Shown: positions 8,502 to 18,120, numbered from the stretch's first letter. The stretch: 53,356 nucleotides of DNA from an uncultured Ruminococcus sp. (GCA_902787825.1 CADAHS010000013.1:1-53356); one strand, 5' to 3'. Notes: a model not told the origin generated them from the sequence alone. Numbers and translations: made by a program.

Positions 8502-8698
8502 TGAAGGCAAATGAGATCAATAACATGACAGCCGACGAGCTTAACAGCAAGCTGGCTGAACTCAAGCAGGAGCTTTTCAACCTTCGTTTCCAGCACGCCG
8601 TAAATCAGTTGGAGAACCCAATGAGATTAAAGGCAGTCAAGAAGGATATTGCTCGTGTTAAAACAGTCATTCGTAAGCAAGAGTCTGAAATTCAGTAA
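8501..8698 (+). CDS. rpmC: 50S ribosomal protein uL29
   Basis: This 65-aa two-helix protein near the tunnel exit carries the [20 protein letters not shown] signature. Its ATG overlaps the rplP stop. Confidence 0.97.
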   Translation: MKANEINNMTADELNSKLAELKQELFNLRFQHAVNQLENPMRLKAVKKDIARVKTVIRKQESEIQ

Positions 8699-8718
8699 CA
8701 GGTGAAGGAGGAACTACT

Positions 8719-8979
8719 GTGAGCGAAGAGAGAAACCTCAGAAAAACCAGAGTAGGCGTTGTTGTTTCCGATAAGATGGACAAGACTATCGTCGTAGCTA
8801 TCAAGGACAATATACAGCACCCTCTGTATAAGAAGATAATCAAGAAGACCGTAAAGCTCAAGGTACACGATGAGAAGAACGAATGCGGCATCGGTGACAG
8901 AGTAAAGGTAATGGAGACCCGTCCGCTGTCCAAGGACAAGAGATGGAGACTCGTATCGATTATCGAGAAGGCTAAGTAA
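8719..8979 (+). CDS. rpsQ: 30S ribosomal protein uS17
   Basis: The 86-aa OB-fold protein is a primary 16S rRNA binder. It starts at GTG 8719 after GAAGGAGG. The signature [13 protein letters not shown] and the [17 protein letters not shown] end are present. A 55-nt gap with a small GTGC/GCAC hairpin separates it from rplN. Confidence 0.97.
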   Translation: MSEERNLRKTRVGVVVSDKMDKTIVVAIKDNIQHPLYKKIIKKTVKLKVHDEKNECGIGDRVKVMETRPLSKDKRWRLVSIIEKAK

Positions 8980-9034
8980 TAACAATTCAATAAGATCGTG
9001 CTAAGGCACTTATATTTGAAAGGAGGAACGCACT

Positions 9035-9403
9035 GTGATACAGATGCAGACTTACCTTAAGGTTGCAGATAACTCCGGCGCAAAGGAGCTTATGTGTATC
9101 AGAGTTCTTGGCGGAACTCGCAGAAAGTATGCAAACATCGGTGACGTTGTCGTTTGTTCTGTTAAAAAAGCAACACCGGGCGGAGTTGTTAAGAAGGGCG
9201 ATGTTGTTAAAGCAGTAATCGTTCGTTCAGCAAAAGGTCTTCGTCGAGCAGACGGAACATATATCCGTTTCGACGAGAACGCAGCTGTTATAATCAAGGA
9301 AGATAAGAACCCAAGAGGCACTCGTATTTTTGGACCTGTTGCCAAGGAACTGAGAGAAAAGGATTATCTCAAGATCCTTTCACTCGCTCCGGAAGTTCTT
9401 TGA
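9035..9403 (+). CDS. rplN: 50S ribosomal protein uL14
   Basis: This 122-aa protein is at the intersubunit bridge. It starts at GTG 9035 behind AAAGGAGG. It shows [18 protein letters not shown] and the family pattern around residues 60-85. Confidence 0.98.
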   Translation: MIQMQTYLKVADNSGAKELMCIRVLGGTRRKYANIGDVVVCSVKKATPGGVVKKGDVVKAVIVRSAKGLRRADGTYIRFDENAAVIIKEDKNPRGTRIFGPVAKELREKDYLKILSLAPEVL

Positions 9404-9418
9404 TCGGAGGTGTCGTAA

Positions 9419-9739
9419 ATGAATAAGAAGGTACATGTAAAAACTAACGACACCGTTGTTGTCCTCTCCGGTAAGGATAAGGGCAAGAAGGGTAAGGTAC
9501 TTCAGGTATCTCCCAAGGAAGGCAAAGTGATCGTTGAGGGTCTTAACGTTGCAACCAAGCACGTTAAGCCAAGAAGACAGGGCGAGCAGGGCGGCATCGT
9601 AGAAGCAGAGGCAGCAATGTATGCTTGCAAGGTGCAGCTGGTATGCCCTAAGTGCGGCAAAGCAACAAGGATCGCACACAAGATCCTTGAGGACGGCTCT
9701 AAAGTAAGAGTCTGCAAGAGCTGCAATGAAGAAATATGA
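9419..9739 (+). CDS. rplX: 50S ribosomal protein uL24, zinc-ribbon form
   Basis: The 106-aa protein initiates 50S assembly. The KOW motif is at residues 6-33 ([17 protein letters not shown]). The C-terminus has two CxxC pairs (CPKC...CKSC, about residues 79-103), so it is a zinc-binding variant. Confidence 0.97.
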   Translation: MNKKVHVKTNDTVVVLSGKDKGKKGKVLQVSPKEGKVIVEGLNVATKHVKPRRQGEQGGIVEAEAAMYACKVQLVCPKCGKATRIAHKILEDGSKVRVCKSCNEEI

Positions 9740-9756
9740 TAAGGAGGAGTTAAACG

Positions 9757-10299
9757 ATGTCAAGACTTAAAGAAGAATATGTAAACACCGTAGCTCCTGC
9801 TATGATGAAAAAGTTCAATTACGCAAATGTAATGCAGATCCCGAAGCTGGATAAGGTAGTCATCAACGTAGGCTGCGGAGCTGATAAGGATAACAAGAAG
9901 GTCATTGATGCGATCATGGCAGATCTTGCAGCTATTACCGGTCAGAAGCCGGTAGTGTGCAAGTCCAAGAAGTCAGTTGCAAACTTCAAGCTTCGTGACG
10001 GACAGGTCATCGGCGTAAAGGTAACACTCAGAAGCGAAAAGATGTATGAGTTCGTTGACAGACTTTTCAACGTTGCATTCCCTCGTGTTCGTGACTTCAG
10101 AGGAATCAATGCAAACTCCTTTGACGGAAGAGGAAATTACTCGACCGGTATCAAGGAGCAGCTGATCTTCCCTGAGATCGAGTACGATAAGATCGATAAG
10201 GTCCGTGGTATGGATATCAACTTTATCACGACCGCAAACACCGACGAAGAAGCAAAAGAGCTGCTCACGCTTATGGGCGCTCCGTTTGCAGATAAGTAA
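9757..10299 (+). CDS. rplE: 50S ribosomal protein uL5
   Basis: The 180-aa protein of the central protuberance binds 5S rRNA. Its signature ([18 protein letters not shown]) lies near residues 110-130. A strong SD is present, and rpsN follows after 20 nt. Confidence 0.98.
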   Translation: MSRLKEEYVNTVAPAMMKKFNYANVMQIPKLDKVVINVGCGADKDNKKVIDAIMADLAAITGQKPVVCKSKKSVANFKLRDGQVIGVKVTLRSEKMYEFVDRLFNVAFPRVRDFRGINANSFDGRGNYSTGIKEQLIFPEIEYDKIDKVRGMDINFITTANTDEEAKELLTLMGAPFADK

Positions 10300-10319
10300 G
10301 AAAGAGGAGGAAACAGGTA

Positions 10320-10505
10320 ATGGCTAAGAAGTCTATGATAAACAAGCAGCAGGCTGCACCTAAGTATTCCACTCGTGCTTACAACAGGTGCAAGATATGC
10401 GGAAGACCTCATGCGTATCTGAGAAAGTTCGGCATCTGCCGTATCTGCTTCAGAGAGCTTGCTCATCAGGGCAAGATCCCGGGCGTTAAGAAGGCAAGTT
10501 GGTAA
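10320..10505 (+). CDS. rpsN: 30S ribosomal protein uS14, zinc type
   Basis: The 61-aa short form has four Cys (CKICG and CRICF) that bind zinc. The family end is [17 protein letters not shown]. This type is typical of Firmicutes and is independent of the long zinc-free S14 used under zinc limitation. Confidence 0.98.
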   Translation: MAKKSMINKQQAAPKYSTRAYNRCKICGRPHAYLRKFGICRICFRELAHQGKIPGVKKASW

Positions 10506-10520
10506 AGGAGGTTAACAAGC

Positions 10521-10919
10521 ATGCAAATTACTGATACAATAGCAGATTTATTGACAAGGATCCGTAATGCAAGTTCTGCAAAGCACGCAACTGTTGACGT
10601 TCCTGCATCTAATATGAAGAAGTCCATCACCCAGATCCTCGTAGACGAGGGCTACATCAAGGACTTCAAGATCATTGAGGACGGAAAGCAGGGTATCATA
10701 AGGATCACTCTCAAATATGACGAGAACAGAAACTCCGTTATAACAGGACTCAGAAGAGTATCAAAGCCGGGTCTTAGGATCTACGCAAGCTGCGAGGATA
10801 TGCCTAAGGTAATAAAGGGACTTGGTGTTGCGATCGTATCAACATCCAAGGGCGTTATCACCGACAAGAAGGCTCGTGAGCTGAACGTAGGCGGCGAGGT
10901 TCTCGCATTCATCTGGTAA
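10521..10919 (+). CDS. rpsH: 30S ribosomal protein uS8
   Basis: The 132-aa primary 16S rRNA binder shows [13 protein letters not shown] at the start and [20 protein letters not shown] near the end. In E. coli S8 is the spc-operon repressor. No S8-site mimic was identified here by eye. Confidence 0.98.
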   Translation: MQITDTIADLLTRIRNASSAKHATVDVPASNMKKSITQILVDEGYIKDFKIIEDGKQGIIRITLKYDENRNSVITGLRRVSKPGLRIYASCEDMPKVIKGLGVAIVSTSKGVITDKKARELNVGGEVLAFIW

Positions 10920-10933
10920 GGAGGACTAATAAT

Positions 10934-11485
10934 ATGTCAAGAATAGGTATAAAGCCGATTAGTGTTCCTGCAGGTGTTGAGGTAACAGTTGCCGAGGGCA
11001 ATCTGGTTACGGTAAAGGGACCAAAGGGAACACTCACCAAGAAGCTTCATGGTGATATGATAATAAAGAACGATGCAGGCGTACTTACAGTAGAGCGTCC
11101 GAGCGAGGACAAGATGCATAAGTCACTGCACGGACTTACAAGAACACTTCTCAACAACATGGTTGAGGGTGTAACAAATGGATTTTCTAAGCAGCTGGAG
11201 ATCGTGGGCGTAGGTTACAGAGGACAGAAGCAGGGCAAGAACCTCGTTCTGAACCTTGGTTTTTCAAATCAGGTAGTGATCGCAGAAACAGATACTATCA
11301 AGCTTGAAATGCCCGACGCAAACCACATCACCGTATTAGGCTGCGACAAGCAGGAAGTAGGTCAGTTTGCTTGTGAGATCCGTAAGAAGCGTCCACCGGA
11401 GCCTTACAAGGGTAAGGGTATCCGCTATGTCGGCGAGTACGTTATCCATAAGGAAGGTAAAGCCGGCAAGGGTGCTAAGAAGTAA
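10934..11485 (+). CDS. rplF: 50S ribosomal protein uL6
   Basis: The 183-aa protein has two tandem L6 domains. The C-terminal signature KKRPPEPYKGKGIRY is at about residues 154-168. It lies near the GTPase-associated centre. Confidence 0.98.
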   Translation: MSRIGIKPISVPAGVEVTVAEGNLVTVKGPKGTLTKKLHGDMIIKNDAGVLTVERPSEDKMHKSLHGLTRTLLNNMVEGVTNGFSKQLEIVGVGYRGQKQGKNLVLNLGFSNQVVIAETDTIKLEMPDANHITVLGCDKQEVGQFACEIRKKRPPEPYKGKGIRYVGEYVIHKEGKAGKGAKK

Positions 11486-11503
11486 TAAAAGGAGAGAATT
11501 ACT

Positions 11504-11863
11504 ATGGTTAAAAAGCTTGACAAGGCTAAGGCAAGAGCCAAAAGACACGCAAGAGTCCGCAACAAGATCAACGGTACTGCTGAGTGTCCTCGCCTCAACG
11601 TATTCCGCTCCTCTAAGCATATCTATGCACAGATCATCAATGATGAGACCGGCGTAACACTTTGCAGCGCATCATCAATGTCCAAGGACTTTGAGGGTAA
11701 TGGCGGCAACAAGGAAGGTGCACGCAAGGTCGGTGAGATGATCGCTTCGGCAGCAAAGGCAAAGGGAATTGAAAATGTCGTATTTGACAGAGGCGGCTTC
11801 CTTTACCACGGACGTGTTCAGGAGTTAGCAGACGGAGCCCGTGAAGGCGGACTGAAGTTCTAA
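11504..11863 (+). CDS. rplR: 50S ribosomal protein uL18
   Basis: The 119-aa 5S rRNA-binding protein has a basic N-terminus ([19 protein letters not shown]) and the [21 protein letters not shown] end typical of the family. Confidence 0.98.
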   Translation: MVKKLDKAKARAKRHARVRNKINGTAECPRLNVFRSSKHIYAQIINDETGVTLCSASSMSKDFEGNGGNKEGARKVGEMIASAAKAKGIENVVFDRGGFLYHGRVQELADGAREGGLKF

Positions 11864-11879
11864 ATAAGGAGGGTATACA

Positions 11880-12380
11880 TTGGCTTTAATAGATGCTTCA
11901 ACATTGGAACTCAGCGAAAAGGTAGTTGCAATAAACAGAGTATCCAAGACTGTTAAAGGTGGTCGTATCTACAAGTTTGCAGCACTTGTTGTTGTAGGCG
12001 ACGGAAACGGCATCGTAGGCTTCGGTATCGGAAAGTCGGGAGAAGTTCCGGACGCTATCCGCAAGGGTATCGAGGACGCAAAGAAGAATCTTATCAGGAT
12101 CTCACTCAAGGGTACAACTATCCCTCACGAGATCGTAGGAAAATATGGTGCAGGTGCAGTTCTTATGAAGCCCGCAGCTCCCGGTACCGGCGTTATCGCA
12201 GGCGGCCCTGTGAGATCGGTAGTAGAGATGGCAGGCATCAAGGATATCAGAACAAAGTCCCTTCGTTCAAATAATCCTTGCAACGTAGTAAGAGCAACTA
12301 TCGCAGGACTTGCAGGCGTAAAGAGCCTTGACGAGATCGCTGCAAAGAGAGGCAAGACTGCAAAAGAAATTTTAGGCTAA
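11880..12380 (+). CDS. rpsE: 30S ribosomal protein uS5
   Basis: The 166-aa protein starts at TTG 11880 after AAGGAGGG; no ATG or GTG lies in a better position. A double-stranded-RNA-binding domain (residues about 10-75, with the family motif at [20 protein letters not shown]) is followed by the C-terminal ribosomal fold. It takes part in decoding accuracy and mRNA unwinding. Confidence 0.97.
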   Translation: MALIDASTLELSEKVVAINRVSKTVKGGRIYKFAALVVVGDGNGIVGFGIGKSGEVPDAIRKGIEDAKKNLIRISLKGTTIPHEIVGKYGAGAVLMKPAAPGTGVIAGGPVRSVVEMAGIKDIRTKSLRSNNPCNVVRATIAGLAGVKSLDEIAAKRGKTAKEILG

Positions 12381-12393
12381 GGAGGAAATACAG

Positions 12394-12573
12394 ATGGCAA
12401 ACCTGAAAATCGAACTGGTCAAGAGTCTGAATGGCAGAACCGCTAAGCAGATCGCCACTGCAAATTCTCTTGGTCTCAGAAAAATCGGTGACACAACAGA
12501 TCAGCCCGACAATCCTCAGACACAGGGCAAGATCAAGGTAGTATCTCACCTTATCAAAGTAACCCAAGCATAA
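12394..12573 (+). CDS. rpmD: 50S ribosomal protein uL30
   Basis: This 59-aa gene is read directly from the sequence: ATG 12394 after GGAGG, stop TAA 12571-12573. The protein starts MANLKIELVKSLNGRTAKQ and has the LGLRKIGDTTDQPDNPQTQG core. It sits in its usual place between rpsE and rplO. Confidence 0.96.
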   Translation: MANLKIELVKSLNGRTAKQIATANSLGLRKIGDTTDQPDNPQTQGKIKVVSHLIKVTQA

Positions 12574-12594
12574 AGCAAGGAGGTGCAATCACAA

Positions 12595-13035
12595 ATGAAA
12601 CTGCACGAATTATCACCAAATCCCGGTTCAAACGTTGACATCAAGCGTAAGGGCAGAGGTCACGGTTCCGGAAACGGAAAGACAGCCGGTAAGGGACATA
12701 AGGGACAGAAGGCTCGTTCAGGCGGCTCTATCAGACCTGGTTTTGAAGGCGGTCAGACAGCACTGGCTCGTAGAATCCCTAAGCGTGGATTTAACAATAT
12801 TTTCGCAACAAAGTACGCAGTTATCAATGTTTCAGACCTTGAAATGTTCAACGACGGTATCACAGTAGATGCCGAGCTGCTCAAGGCAAGCGGACTTATC
12901 AAGAAGGAGCTTGACGGCATCAAGGTGCTTGGAAACGGCGAACTTACTAAGAACCTTACAGTAAAGGCTGCCAAGTTCTCTGCAGCTGCCAAGGAGAAGA
13001 TCGAAAAGGCAGGCGGGAAGGCAGAGGTGATGTAA
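12595..13035 (+). CDS. rplO: 50S ribosomal protein uL15
   Basis: The 146-aa protein starts at ATG 12595, after AAGGAGGT. The in-frame codon at 12583 overlaps the SD and is rejected. It has the Gly/Arg-rich N-terminal extension ([21 protein letters not shown]) and [18 protein letters not shown] late-assembly 50S protein. Confidence 0.98.
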   Translation: MKLHELSPNPGSNVDIKRKGRGHGSGNGKTAGKGHKGQKARSGGSIRPGFEGGQTALARRIPKRGFNNIFATKYAVINVSDLEMFNDGITVDAELLKASGLIKKELDGIKVLGNGELTKNLTVKAAKFSAAAKEKIEKAGGKAEVM

Positions 13036-13037
13036 TT

Positions 13038-14333
13038 GTGATAGAGACATTTCGTAATGCCTGGAAAATACCGGACTTAAGGAAGAAGCTCCTATTTACA
13101 TTTTTCATCATCGTAATATACAGAGTCGGCGGTACGGTACCAGTGCCGTTCCTCGACGCAGATAAGCTCAGAGAGTGGTTTCAGCAGAGCGAGAACTCAG
13201 GTAACTTTTTCAGCTACCTGAACGTTCTGTCCGGAGGTAACTTCTCCAAAGCAACTCTTCTGGCACTTTCAGTATCTCCATATATCAATGCACAGATCAT
13301 CATTCAGCTTCTGACATATGCCCTTCCGCCATTGGAAAGACTCGCACATGAGGGTCCCGAAGGCAAGAAAAAGCTGGACAAGATCACAAAGTATTTTGCT
13401 TTGCTGATCGCAGTGTTCCAGGCTTGGGCATATTACCTCACACTTTCAAAAGCAGACGCTGTTGTTTATACCTCAGGTTTTGACAAGGTGTTTGCGGAGA
13501 TCGTTATAATCGCTTGCTTTACCGCAGGTGCTTCGATGACCATATGGCTGGGCGATGAGATCAATGCAAAGGGTATCGGAAACGGTATCTCAATGCTGCT
13601 GTTTGCAGGTATTGTAGCAAGAGGTCCAGCTGCTGTTATCGACCTTTTCAGACTGATGAGCACAGGCGATGCAAAGAACATTATCCTTGTTCCGATCATC
13701 ATAGTTGTGTTCGTGGCAATGATCGCTTTCATAATCTTTATGAACGAGGCGGAAAGGCGTATTCCGATCCAGTATGCAAAACGTGTAGTGGGCAGGAAAC
13801 AGTACGGCGGACAGAATACATTTATCCCTGTGAAGATCGCAATGAGCGGCGTGCTGCCGATCATCTTCGCAATGGCATTTGTATCACTTCCGTCTACACT
13901 GGAAATGTTCATCAAACCAAACCCGGGTTCGTTCTATGATAAGTTCCTTGGTTGGTTCAGCTACACACACCCCGTTTATGCAGTGGTATATTTCATACTG
14001 ATAATCGGCTTCAACTATTTCTACGTTTCAATGCAGTATAACCCTGTCGAGATCGCTAATAACCTCAGACAGAATAACGGAGGCGTTCCGGGAATCAGAC
14101 CGGGTAAGCCGACCTCTGATTACATCAAGAAGATACTGTCAAAGATAACACTGGTAGGTGCTATATTCCTCGGAGTTATCGCTATCCTGCCTATCATCTT
14201 TACAGCTATCACAAAGATGAATATTGCAATGGGCGGTACTTCCATACTCATCGTTGTGGCAGTCGCTCTTGAAACAGTTCGTACAATGGAATCTCAGATG
14301 ATGATGCGTCATCATAAGGGCTTCCTCGAATAA
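13038..14333 (+). CDS. secY: Protein translocase subunit SecY
   Basis: The 431-aa channel subunit starts at GTG 13038 only 2 nt after the rplO stop, with AGGTGA upstream. About ten membrane helices are visible. The plug region (GGNFSKATLLALSVSPYINA, about 72-91) and the cytoplasmic loop (RRIPIQYAKR, about 239-248) are conserved. It forms SecYEG with partners outside this window. Confidence 0.97.
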   Translation: MIETFRNAWKIPDLRKKLLFTFFIIVIYRVGGTVPVPFLDADKLREWFQQSENSGNFFSYLNVLSGGNFSKATLLALSVSPYINAQIIIQLLTYALPPLERLAHEGPEGKKKLDKITKYFALLIAVFQAWAYYLTLSKADAVVYTSGFDKVFAEIVIIACFTAGASMTIWLGDEINAKGIGNGISMLLFAGIVARGPAAVIDLFRLMSTGDAKNIILVPIIIVVFVAMIAFIIFMNEAERRIPIQYAKRVVGRKQYGGQNTFIPVKIAMSGVLPIIFAMAFVSLPSTLEMFIKPNPGSFYDKFLGWFSYTHPVYAVVYFILIIGFNYFYVSMQYNPVEIANNLRQNNGGVPGIRPGKPTSDYIKKILSKITLVGAIFLGVIAILPIIFTAITKMNIAMGGTSILIVVAVALETVRTMESQMMMRHHKGFLE

Positions 14334-14342
14334 CCCCCGATA

Positions 14343-14417
14343 ATTGTAAGGCAGTAAATTTTGAAAATGGATTTTCAAAGTCAGTTTTGCGTTGTGGGTG
14401 TTCTCCCACAGCGTAAA
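14343..14417 (+). promoter_or_regulatory. Two hairpins between secY and adk
   Basis: First hairpin: TTTGAAAAT/ATTTTCAAA near 14360-14379. Second: TTTGCGTTGTGGG (14386-14398) pairs with CCCACAGCGTAAA (14405-14417) over 13 bp with two G-U pairs. No T-tract follows, so these look more like processing, stability or attenuation elements than terminators. Confidence 0.45.
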
Positions 14418-14440
14418 GCGAAACCTATCAGATCATCGAA

Positions 14441-14478
14441 AGGAGGATATATTCGCTGCGGCGGATATAGAAAATAGT
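14441..14478 (+). promoter_or_regulatory. Hairpin-bridged ribosome-binding site of adk
   Basis: SD AGGAGG (14441-14446) is followed by TATATTCGC (14448-14456), loop TGCG and GCGGATATA (14461-14469), then 9 nt to the ATG. With the hairpin folded the SD-to-start distance becomes about 10 nt; unfolded it is 32. Confidence 0.6.
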
Positions 14479-15111
14479 ATGAACATTATTCTTTTAGGTG
14501 CCCCGGGTGCGGGCAAAGGTACACAGGCAGAGGTTTTGTGCAAGGCACTTGATATCCCGACGATCTCAACAGGAAATATGCTCAGAGCTGCTGTAAAAGC
14601 AGGCACAGAGTACGGACTCAAGGCTAAGGCTGCTATGGACGCAGGCGCACTTGTTTCAGATGATATCGTTATCGGTATCCTCAAGGACAGGATCGCAGAG
14701 CCTGATGCGCAAAACGGATTTATTCTTGACGGCTTCCCAAGAACAGTTCCGCAGGCTGAAGCCCTTGATAACATGGGCGTTCAGATCGATAAGGTCGTAG
14801 AGCTTGCAGTTGACGACGAGGTCATCAAGAGCAGACTTTCAGGCAGAAGAGTTTGCCTGGACTGCGGCGCAACATATCATATCGTTACCAAAGCTCCAAA
14901 GGTAGAGGGCGTGTGTGATGTTTGCGGCAAGGAGCTTGTCATCAGAAAGGACGACGAGCCTGCAACAGTCATCAGCAGACTTGAAACATATCATAAGACC
15001 ACAGCTCCGCTGGTAGATTTCTACAAGGCGCAGGGCAAGCTGGTAACAGTTCATGGTACAAATTCAGTATCGGAAACAAACGATATGGTGCTTGCAGCTC
15101 TCAAGGGCTGA
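14479..15111 (+). CDS. adk: Adenylate kinase
   Basis: The 211-aa enzyme interconverts ATP + AMP and 2 ADP. The P-loop GAPGAGKGTQ is at residues 7-16. The long LID carries four Cys (CLDC...CDVC) for zinc, the Gram-positive form. I choose ATG 14479 because the family starts MNIILLGAPG. The SD AGGAGG (14441-14446) is 32 nt away, but the intervening 14448-14469 is a perfect hairpin that would bring it to about 10 nt. A longer in-frame reading from 14392 lacks family support. Confidence 0.96.
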   Translation: MNIILLGAPGAGKGTQAEVLCKALDIPTISTGNMLRAAVKAGTEYGLKAKAAMDAGALVSDDIVIGILKDRIAEPDAQNGFILDGFPRTVPQAEALDNMGVQIDKVVELAVDDEVIKSRLSGRRVCLDCGATYHIVTKAPKVEGVCDVCGKELVIRKDDEPATVISRLETYHKTTAPLVDFYKAQGKLVTVHGTNSVSETNDMVLAALKG

Positions 15112-15139
15112 AGCTTAGAAAGGTCAAAAAGGCATAAAA

Positions 15140-15886
15140 ATGATTTGTGTCAAATCCAATAAGGAAATCGAAAAAATGCGTAAGGCAGGTCAGATAACTG
15201 CCGGAGCATTGATCGCTGCGGGCGAGGCGATAAGACCGGGTATGACTACCCTGGAGCTTGATAAGGTCGTCCACAGATATATAACCTCACATGGCGCAAA
15301 GCCAAGCTTTCTTGGCTACGGCGGATTTACAGGCTCGGCTTGTATCTCGATAAACGATGAGGTTATCCACGGTATCCCCGGACCGAGAAAGATCTGCCAG
15401 GGCGATATAGTATCGGTCGATGTCGGTGCATATATCGACGGATACCATGGGGATTCCTGCAAGACCTTTGCTTGCGGTGAAATATCCGATGAGGCAAAGG
15501 CGCTTATGAAGTCTACCGAGGAAAGTCTTTACCTTGCAATAAAAATGGTAAAGCCGGGCGTAAGGCTCGGAGATCTCGGTGCGGCAATCGCTAAGTATAA
15601 TGAGGACAACGGTTTCTCCGTTGTGAGAGAATTTGTCGGTCACGGAGTCGGAAGGAACCTCCATGAGGATCCCGAGGTTCCCAACTACGGTAAAGCCGGA
15701 CATGGCATCAGACTTGTTGCCGGTATGGTCATTGCGATCGAACCGATGATAAATCAGGGAACTGCGAAAATAATCCAGCTCGACGACGGCTGGACTGTCA
15801 AGACCGCCGACGGAAAGCTCTCAGCTCATTTTGAACATACGATCGCTGTAACTCAGGATGGTGCAGTCATACTGACCCAGCCGTAA
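15140..15886 (+). CDS. map: Methionine aminopeptidase, type I
   Basis: The 248-aa metalloenzyme removes the N-terminal Met. The metal ligands are all present: the Asp pair in SVDVGAYIDGYHGDSC, His in GHGVGRNLHEDP, Glu in AIEPMINQG and Glu in HFEHTIAVT. It lies 28 nt after adk in the usual order. Confidence 0.97.
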   Translation: MICVKSNKEIEKMRKAGQITAGALIAAGEAIRPGMTTLELDKVVHRYITSHGAKPSFLGYGGFTGSACISINDEVIHGIPGPRKICQGDIVSVDVGAYIDGYHGDSCKTFACGEISDEAKALMKSTEESLYLAIKMVKPGVRLGDLGAAIAKYNEDNGFSVVREFVGHGVGRNLHEDPEVPNYGKAGHGIRLVAGMVIAIEPMINQGTAKIIQLDDGWTVKTADGKLSAHFEHTIAVTQDGAVILTQP

Positions 15887-15899
15887 AGAGGAAAGCATC

Positions 15900-16169
15900 G
15901 TGAACATTGACAAGGGCACGCTGGTGAGGGCGAGCGCAGGCCGTGATAAAGACTCCCTGTTCGTTGCGGTGGGAGTTCACGACGGTTTCGTATATATCTG
16001 CGACGGAAAGTCAAGACCACTTGAAAGACCAAAGCGGAAAAATCCGAAACACATTTCACCTACGCACGTTACCGTTGAAACCGACGGGCTTACAAACAAG
16101 AAGTTAAGAAGGCTGATAAATCAGTTTATGACCCGGACTGATATTCAGCAGACCGACACCTTTGAATGA
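15900..16169 (+). CDS. KOW-domain RNA-binding protein
   Basis: The 89-aa protein starts at GTG 15900 after AGAGGAAAG. Residues about 5-45 form a KOW-like fold (KGTLVRASAGRDKDSLFVAVG), followed by basic PKRKNPKHISPTHV, as in L14e-like proteins that Clostridia carry between map and infA. Its role is not established; ribosome or rRNA binding is the likely one. Confidence 0.85.
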   Translation: MNIDKGTLVRASAGRDKDSLFVAVGVHDGFVYICDGKSRPLERPKRKNPKHISPTHVTVETDGLTNKKLRRLINQFMTRTDIQQTDTFE

Positions 16170-16181
16170 GGAGGTATTTTA

Positions 16182-16400
16182 ATGTCAAAAGAAGACGTGA
16201 TAGAGCTTGAAGGTACAGTTGTTGAGGCGCTGCCAAATGCAACGTTTCAGGTTGAGCTTTCAAACGGTCATAAGATCCTTGCTCATATTTCGGGTAAGCT
16301 TCGTATGAATTATATCAGAATCGTTCCCGGAGACAAGGTAACGGTCGAAATGTCGCCGTATGATCTGACAAAGGGACGAATCACTTGGAGAGCAAAGTAA
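16182..16400 (+). CDS. infA: Translation initiation factor IF-1
   Basis: The 72-aa OB-fold protein occupies the A site during initiation. It has the family pattern [17 protein letters not shown] and [25 protein letters not shown]. Confidence 0.98.
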   Translation: MSKEDVIELEGTVVEALPNATFQVELSNGHKILAHISGKLRMNYIRIVPGDKVTVEMSPYDLTKGRITWRAK

Positions 16401-16450
16401 AAAAGGACCAACGTCAGAAGAATGCAGTTAATCAATAAGGAGGTATTTCA

Positions 16451-16564
16451 ATGAAAGTAAGACCTTCAGTTAAGCCTATTTGCGAGAAATGCAAGGTTAT
16501 CAAAAGAAAAGGTAAGATCATGGTGATCTGCCAGAACCCAAAGCATAAACAAAGACAGGGCTAA
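16451..16564 (+). CDS. rpmJ: 50S ribosomal protein bL36
   Basis: The protein has 37 aa: ATG 16451, TAA 16562-16564. It is the zinc form with CEKC, then C and H (CQNPKH). SD AAGGAGG lies 7-8 nt upstream. The gene follows infA in the standard order. Confidence 0.97.
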   Translation: MKVRPSVKPICEKCKVIKRKGKIMVICQNPKHKQRQG

Positions 16565-16593
16565 CAAACCAATAATGGAGGTGCAGCTAAATA

Positions 16594-16962
16594 ATGGCTC
16601 GTATTGCTGGTATCGACCTGCCAAGAGATAAAAGGATAGAGGTTGCTCTTACCTATATCTTCGGCATCGGTCAGAAGACTGCTACAAAGATCATCAAAGA
16701 AACAGGCGTAAACCCTGATGTCCGTGTAAAGGACATGAGCGAGGACGATGTAGCAAAGCTTCGTGAATATATTGATCATAATTTGACAGTTGAGGGTGAC
16801 CTCAGAAGAAATGTGGCTCTTAATATCAAGAGACTTACAGAGATCGGCTGTTATCGTGGTATCCGTCACCGCAAGGGACTTCCAGTGCGTGGACAGAGAA
16901 CCAAGACCAACGCAAGAACTCGTAAGGGTCCTGTTAAGACCATCGCTAACAAGAAGAAGTAA
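16594..16962 (+). CDS. rpsM: 30S ribosomal protein uS13
   Basis: The 122-aa head protein contacts tRNA. It starts [20 protein letters not shown] and ends with the basic [18 protein letters not shown] tail. Confidence 0.98.
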   Translation: MARIAGIDLPRDKRIEVALTYIFGIGQKTATKIIKETGVNPDVRVKDMSEDDVAKLREYIDHNLTVEGDLRRNVALNIKRLTEIGCYRGIRHRKGLPVRGQRTKTNARTRKGPVKTIANKKK

Positions 16963-16977
16963 AGGAGGGTGTGAACA

Positions 16978-17379
16978 ATGGCTCAGGCTAAGAAGAAGGT
17001 TACAACTATTCGCCGCCGTCGTGAAAGAAAGAACATTGAACAGGGACAGGTTCATATCCAGTCTACTTTCAACAACACGATCGTAACGATCACAGATATG
17101 CAGGGAAATGCGATCTCATGGGCATCTGCAGGCGGACTTGGATTCAGAGGCTCCAAGAAGTCAACTCCGTTCGCTGCACAGACTGCTGCCGAGACAGCTG
17201 CAAGAGCTGCTAAGGAGCACGGTCTGAAGATCGTAGAGGTATTTGTAAAGGGACCAGGTGCCGGACGTGAAGCAGCTATCAGAGCACTTCAGTCAGAGGA
17301 TCTTGAGGTAAGACTTATCAAGGACGTTACCCCTATCCCTCACAACGGCTGCCGTCCGCCTAAGAGACGTCGTGTATAA
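16978..17379 (+). CDS. rpsK: 30S ribosomal protein uS11
   Basis: The 133-aa platform protein has [21 protein letters not shown] and the C-terminal [17 protein letters not shown] signature. An 85-nt gap with a short TCAGG/CCTGA inverted repeat follows before rpsD. Confidence 0.98.
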   Translation: MAQAKKKVTTIRRRRERKNIEQGQVHIQSTFNNTIVTITDMQGNAISWASAGGLGFRGSKKSTPFAAQTAAETAARAAKEHGLKIVEVFVKGPGAGREAAIRALQSEDLEVRLIKDVTPIPHNGCRPPKRRRV

Positions 17380-17464
17380 TCAATTTGAGTTTGTAAGTTT
17401 GCTCAAAGTCAGGTAAGCAAGACTGCTAAGGCCTGATACAACATTAAAAACGGAGGAATTTACT

Positions 17465-18061
17465 ATGGCAGTAAATAGAGAACCAATTCTCAAGAGATGT
17501 AAGGCTCTTGGAATCAGCCCAATGGTTATGGGTGTTGCAAAGGAAACAAAGCGTGATCCTAACGCTAACAAGAGAAAGAAAGTATCCGAGTACGGACTTC
17601 AGCTCAAGGAAAAGCAGAAGCTCAAGTTCATCTACGGTATGCTGGAGAAGCCTTTCTATCACTATTTTGAGCTTGCTCAGAAAATGGAGGGACAGGCAGG
17701 TGCGAACCTCATCACCCTTCTTGAGTCAAGACTTGATAACATTGCATTCAGAATGGGTCTTGCAATGACAAGAAGAGAAGCTCGTCAGCTGGTAGTACAC
17801 GGACACTTTGAGGTAAATGGCAAGAGAGTCGATATCCCATCTTACAGAGTTAAGGTCGGCGACGTCATCTCTCTGAAGGAAAACAGCAAAAAGAGCGAAA
17901 AGTTCAAGCAGATCATCGAGGCTACGGCAGGCAGAACAACTCCTACTTGGCTTGATGTGGACAAGGAAAAGCAGACAGCAAAGGTAACTCGTCTGCCGGT
18001 AAAAGACGACCTTGACTACGATATCGAGGAGCATCTGATCGTCGAGTTGTATTCTAAGTAA
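17465..18061 (+). CDS. rpsD: 30S ribosomal protein uS4
   Basis: The 198-aa protein nucleates 30S assembly. The S4 RNA-binding domain lies at about residues 90-155 (RLDNIAFRMG, RREARQLVVHGHF). Only one Cys is seen in the N-terminal region, so this is the zinc-free form. It lies inside the alpha cluster, whereas B. subtilis has rpsD elsewhere. Confidence 0.97.
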   Translation: MAVNREPILKRCKALGISPMVMGVAKETKRDPNANKRKKVSEYGLQLKEKQKLKFIYGMLEKPFYHYFELAQKMEGQAGANLITLLESRLDNIAFRMGLAMTRREARQLVVHGHFEVNGKRVDIPSYRVKVGDVISLKENSKKSEKFKQIIEATAGRTTPTWLDVDKEKQTAKVTRLPVKDDLDYDIEEHLIVELYSK

Positions 18062-18075
18062 TACATCAGAGTCCT

Positions 18076-18120
18076 GTTTGCAAAGAGCTTGTACGCAAAG
18101 AGCCGTGCAAATCTTTGCAG
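18076..18120 (+). promoter_or_regulatory. Hairpin in the rpsD-rpoA gap
   Basis: The 128-nt gap contains TGCAAAGA (about 18078-18085) pairing with TCTTTGCA (about 18112-18119), and the 9-mer GCAAAGAGC occurs twice in it. No promoter consensus is convincing. It may be a cis-element tuning rpoA and rplQ. Confidence 0.4.

Noticed and set aside
14392-14478. N-terminal extension of adenylate kinase
   Set aside because: The extra 29 residues do not match the family and would run through the SD and hairpin.
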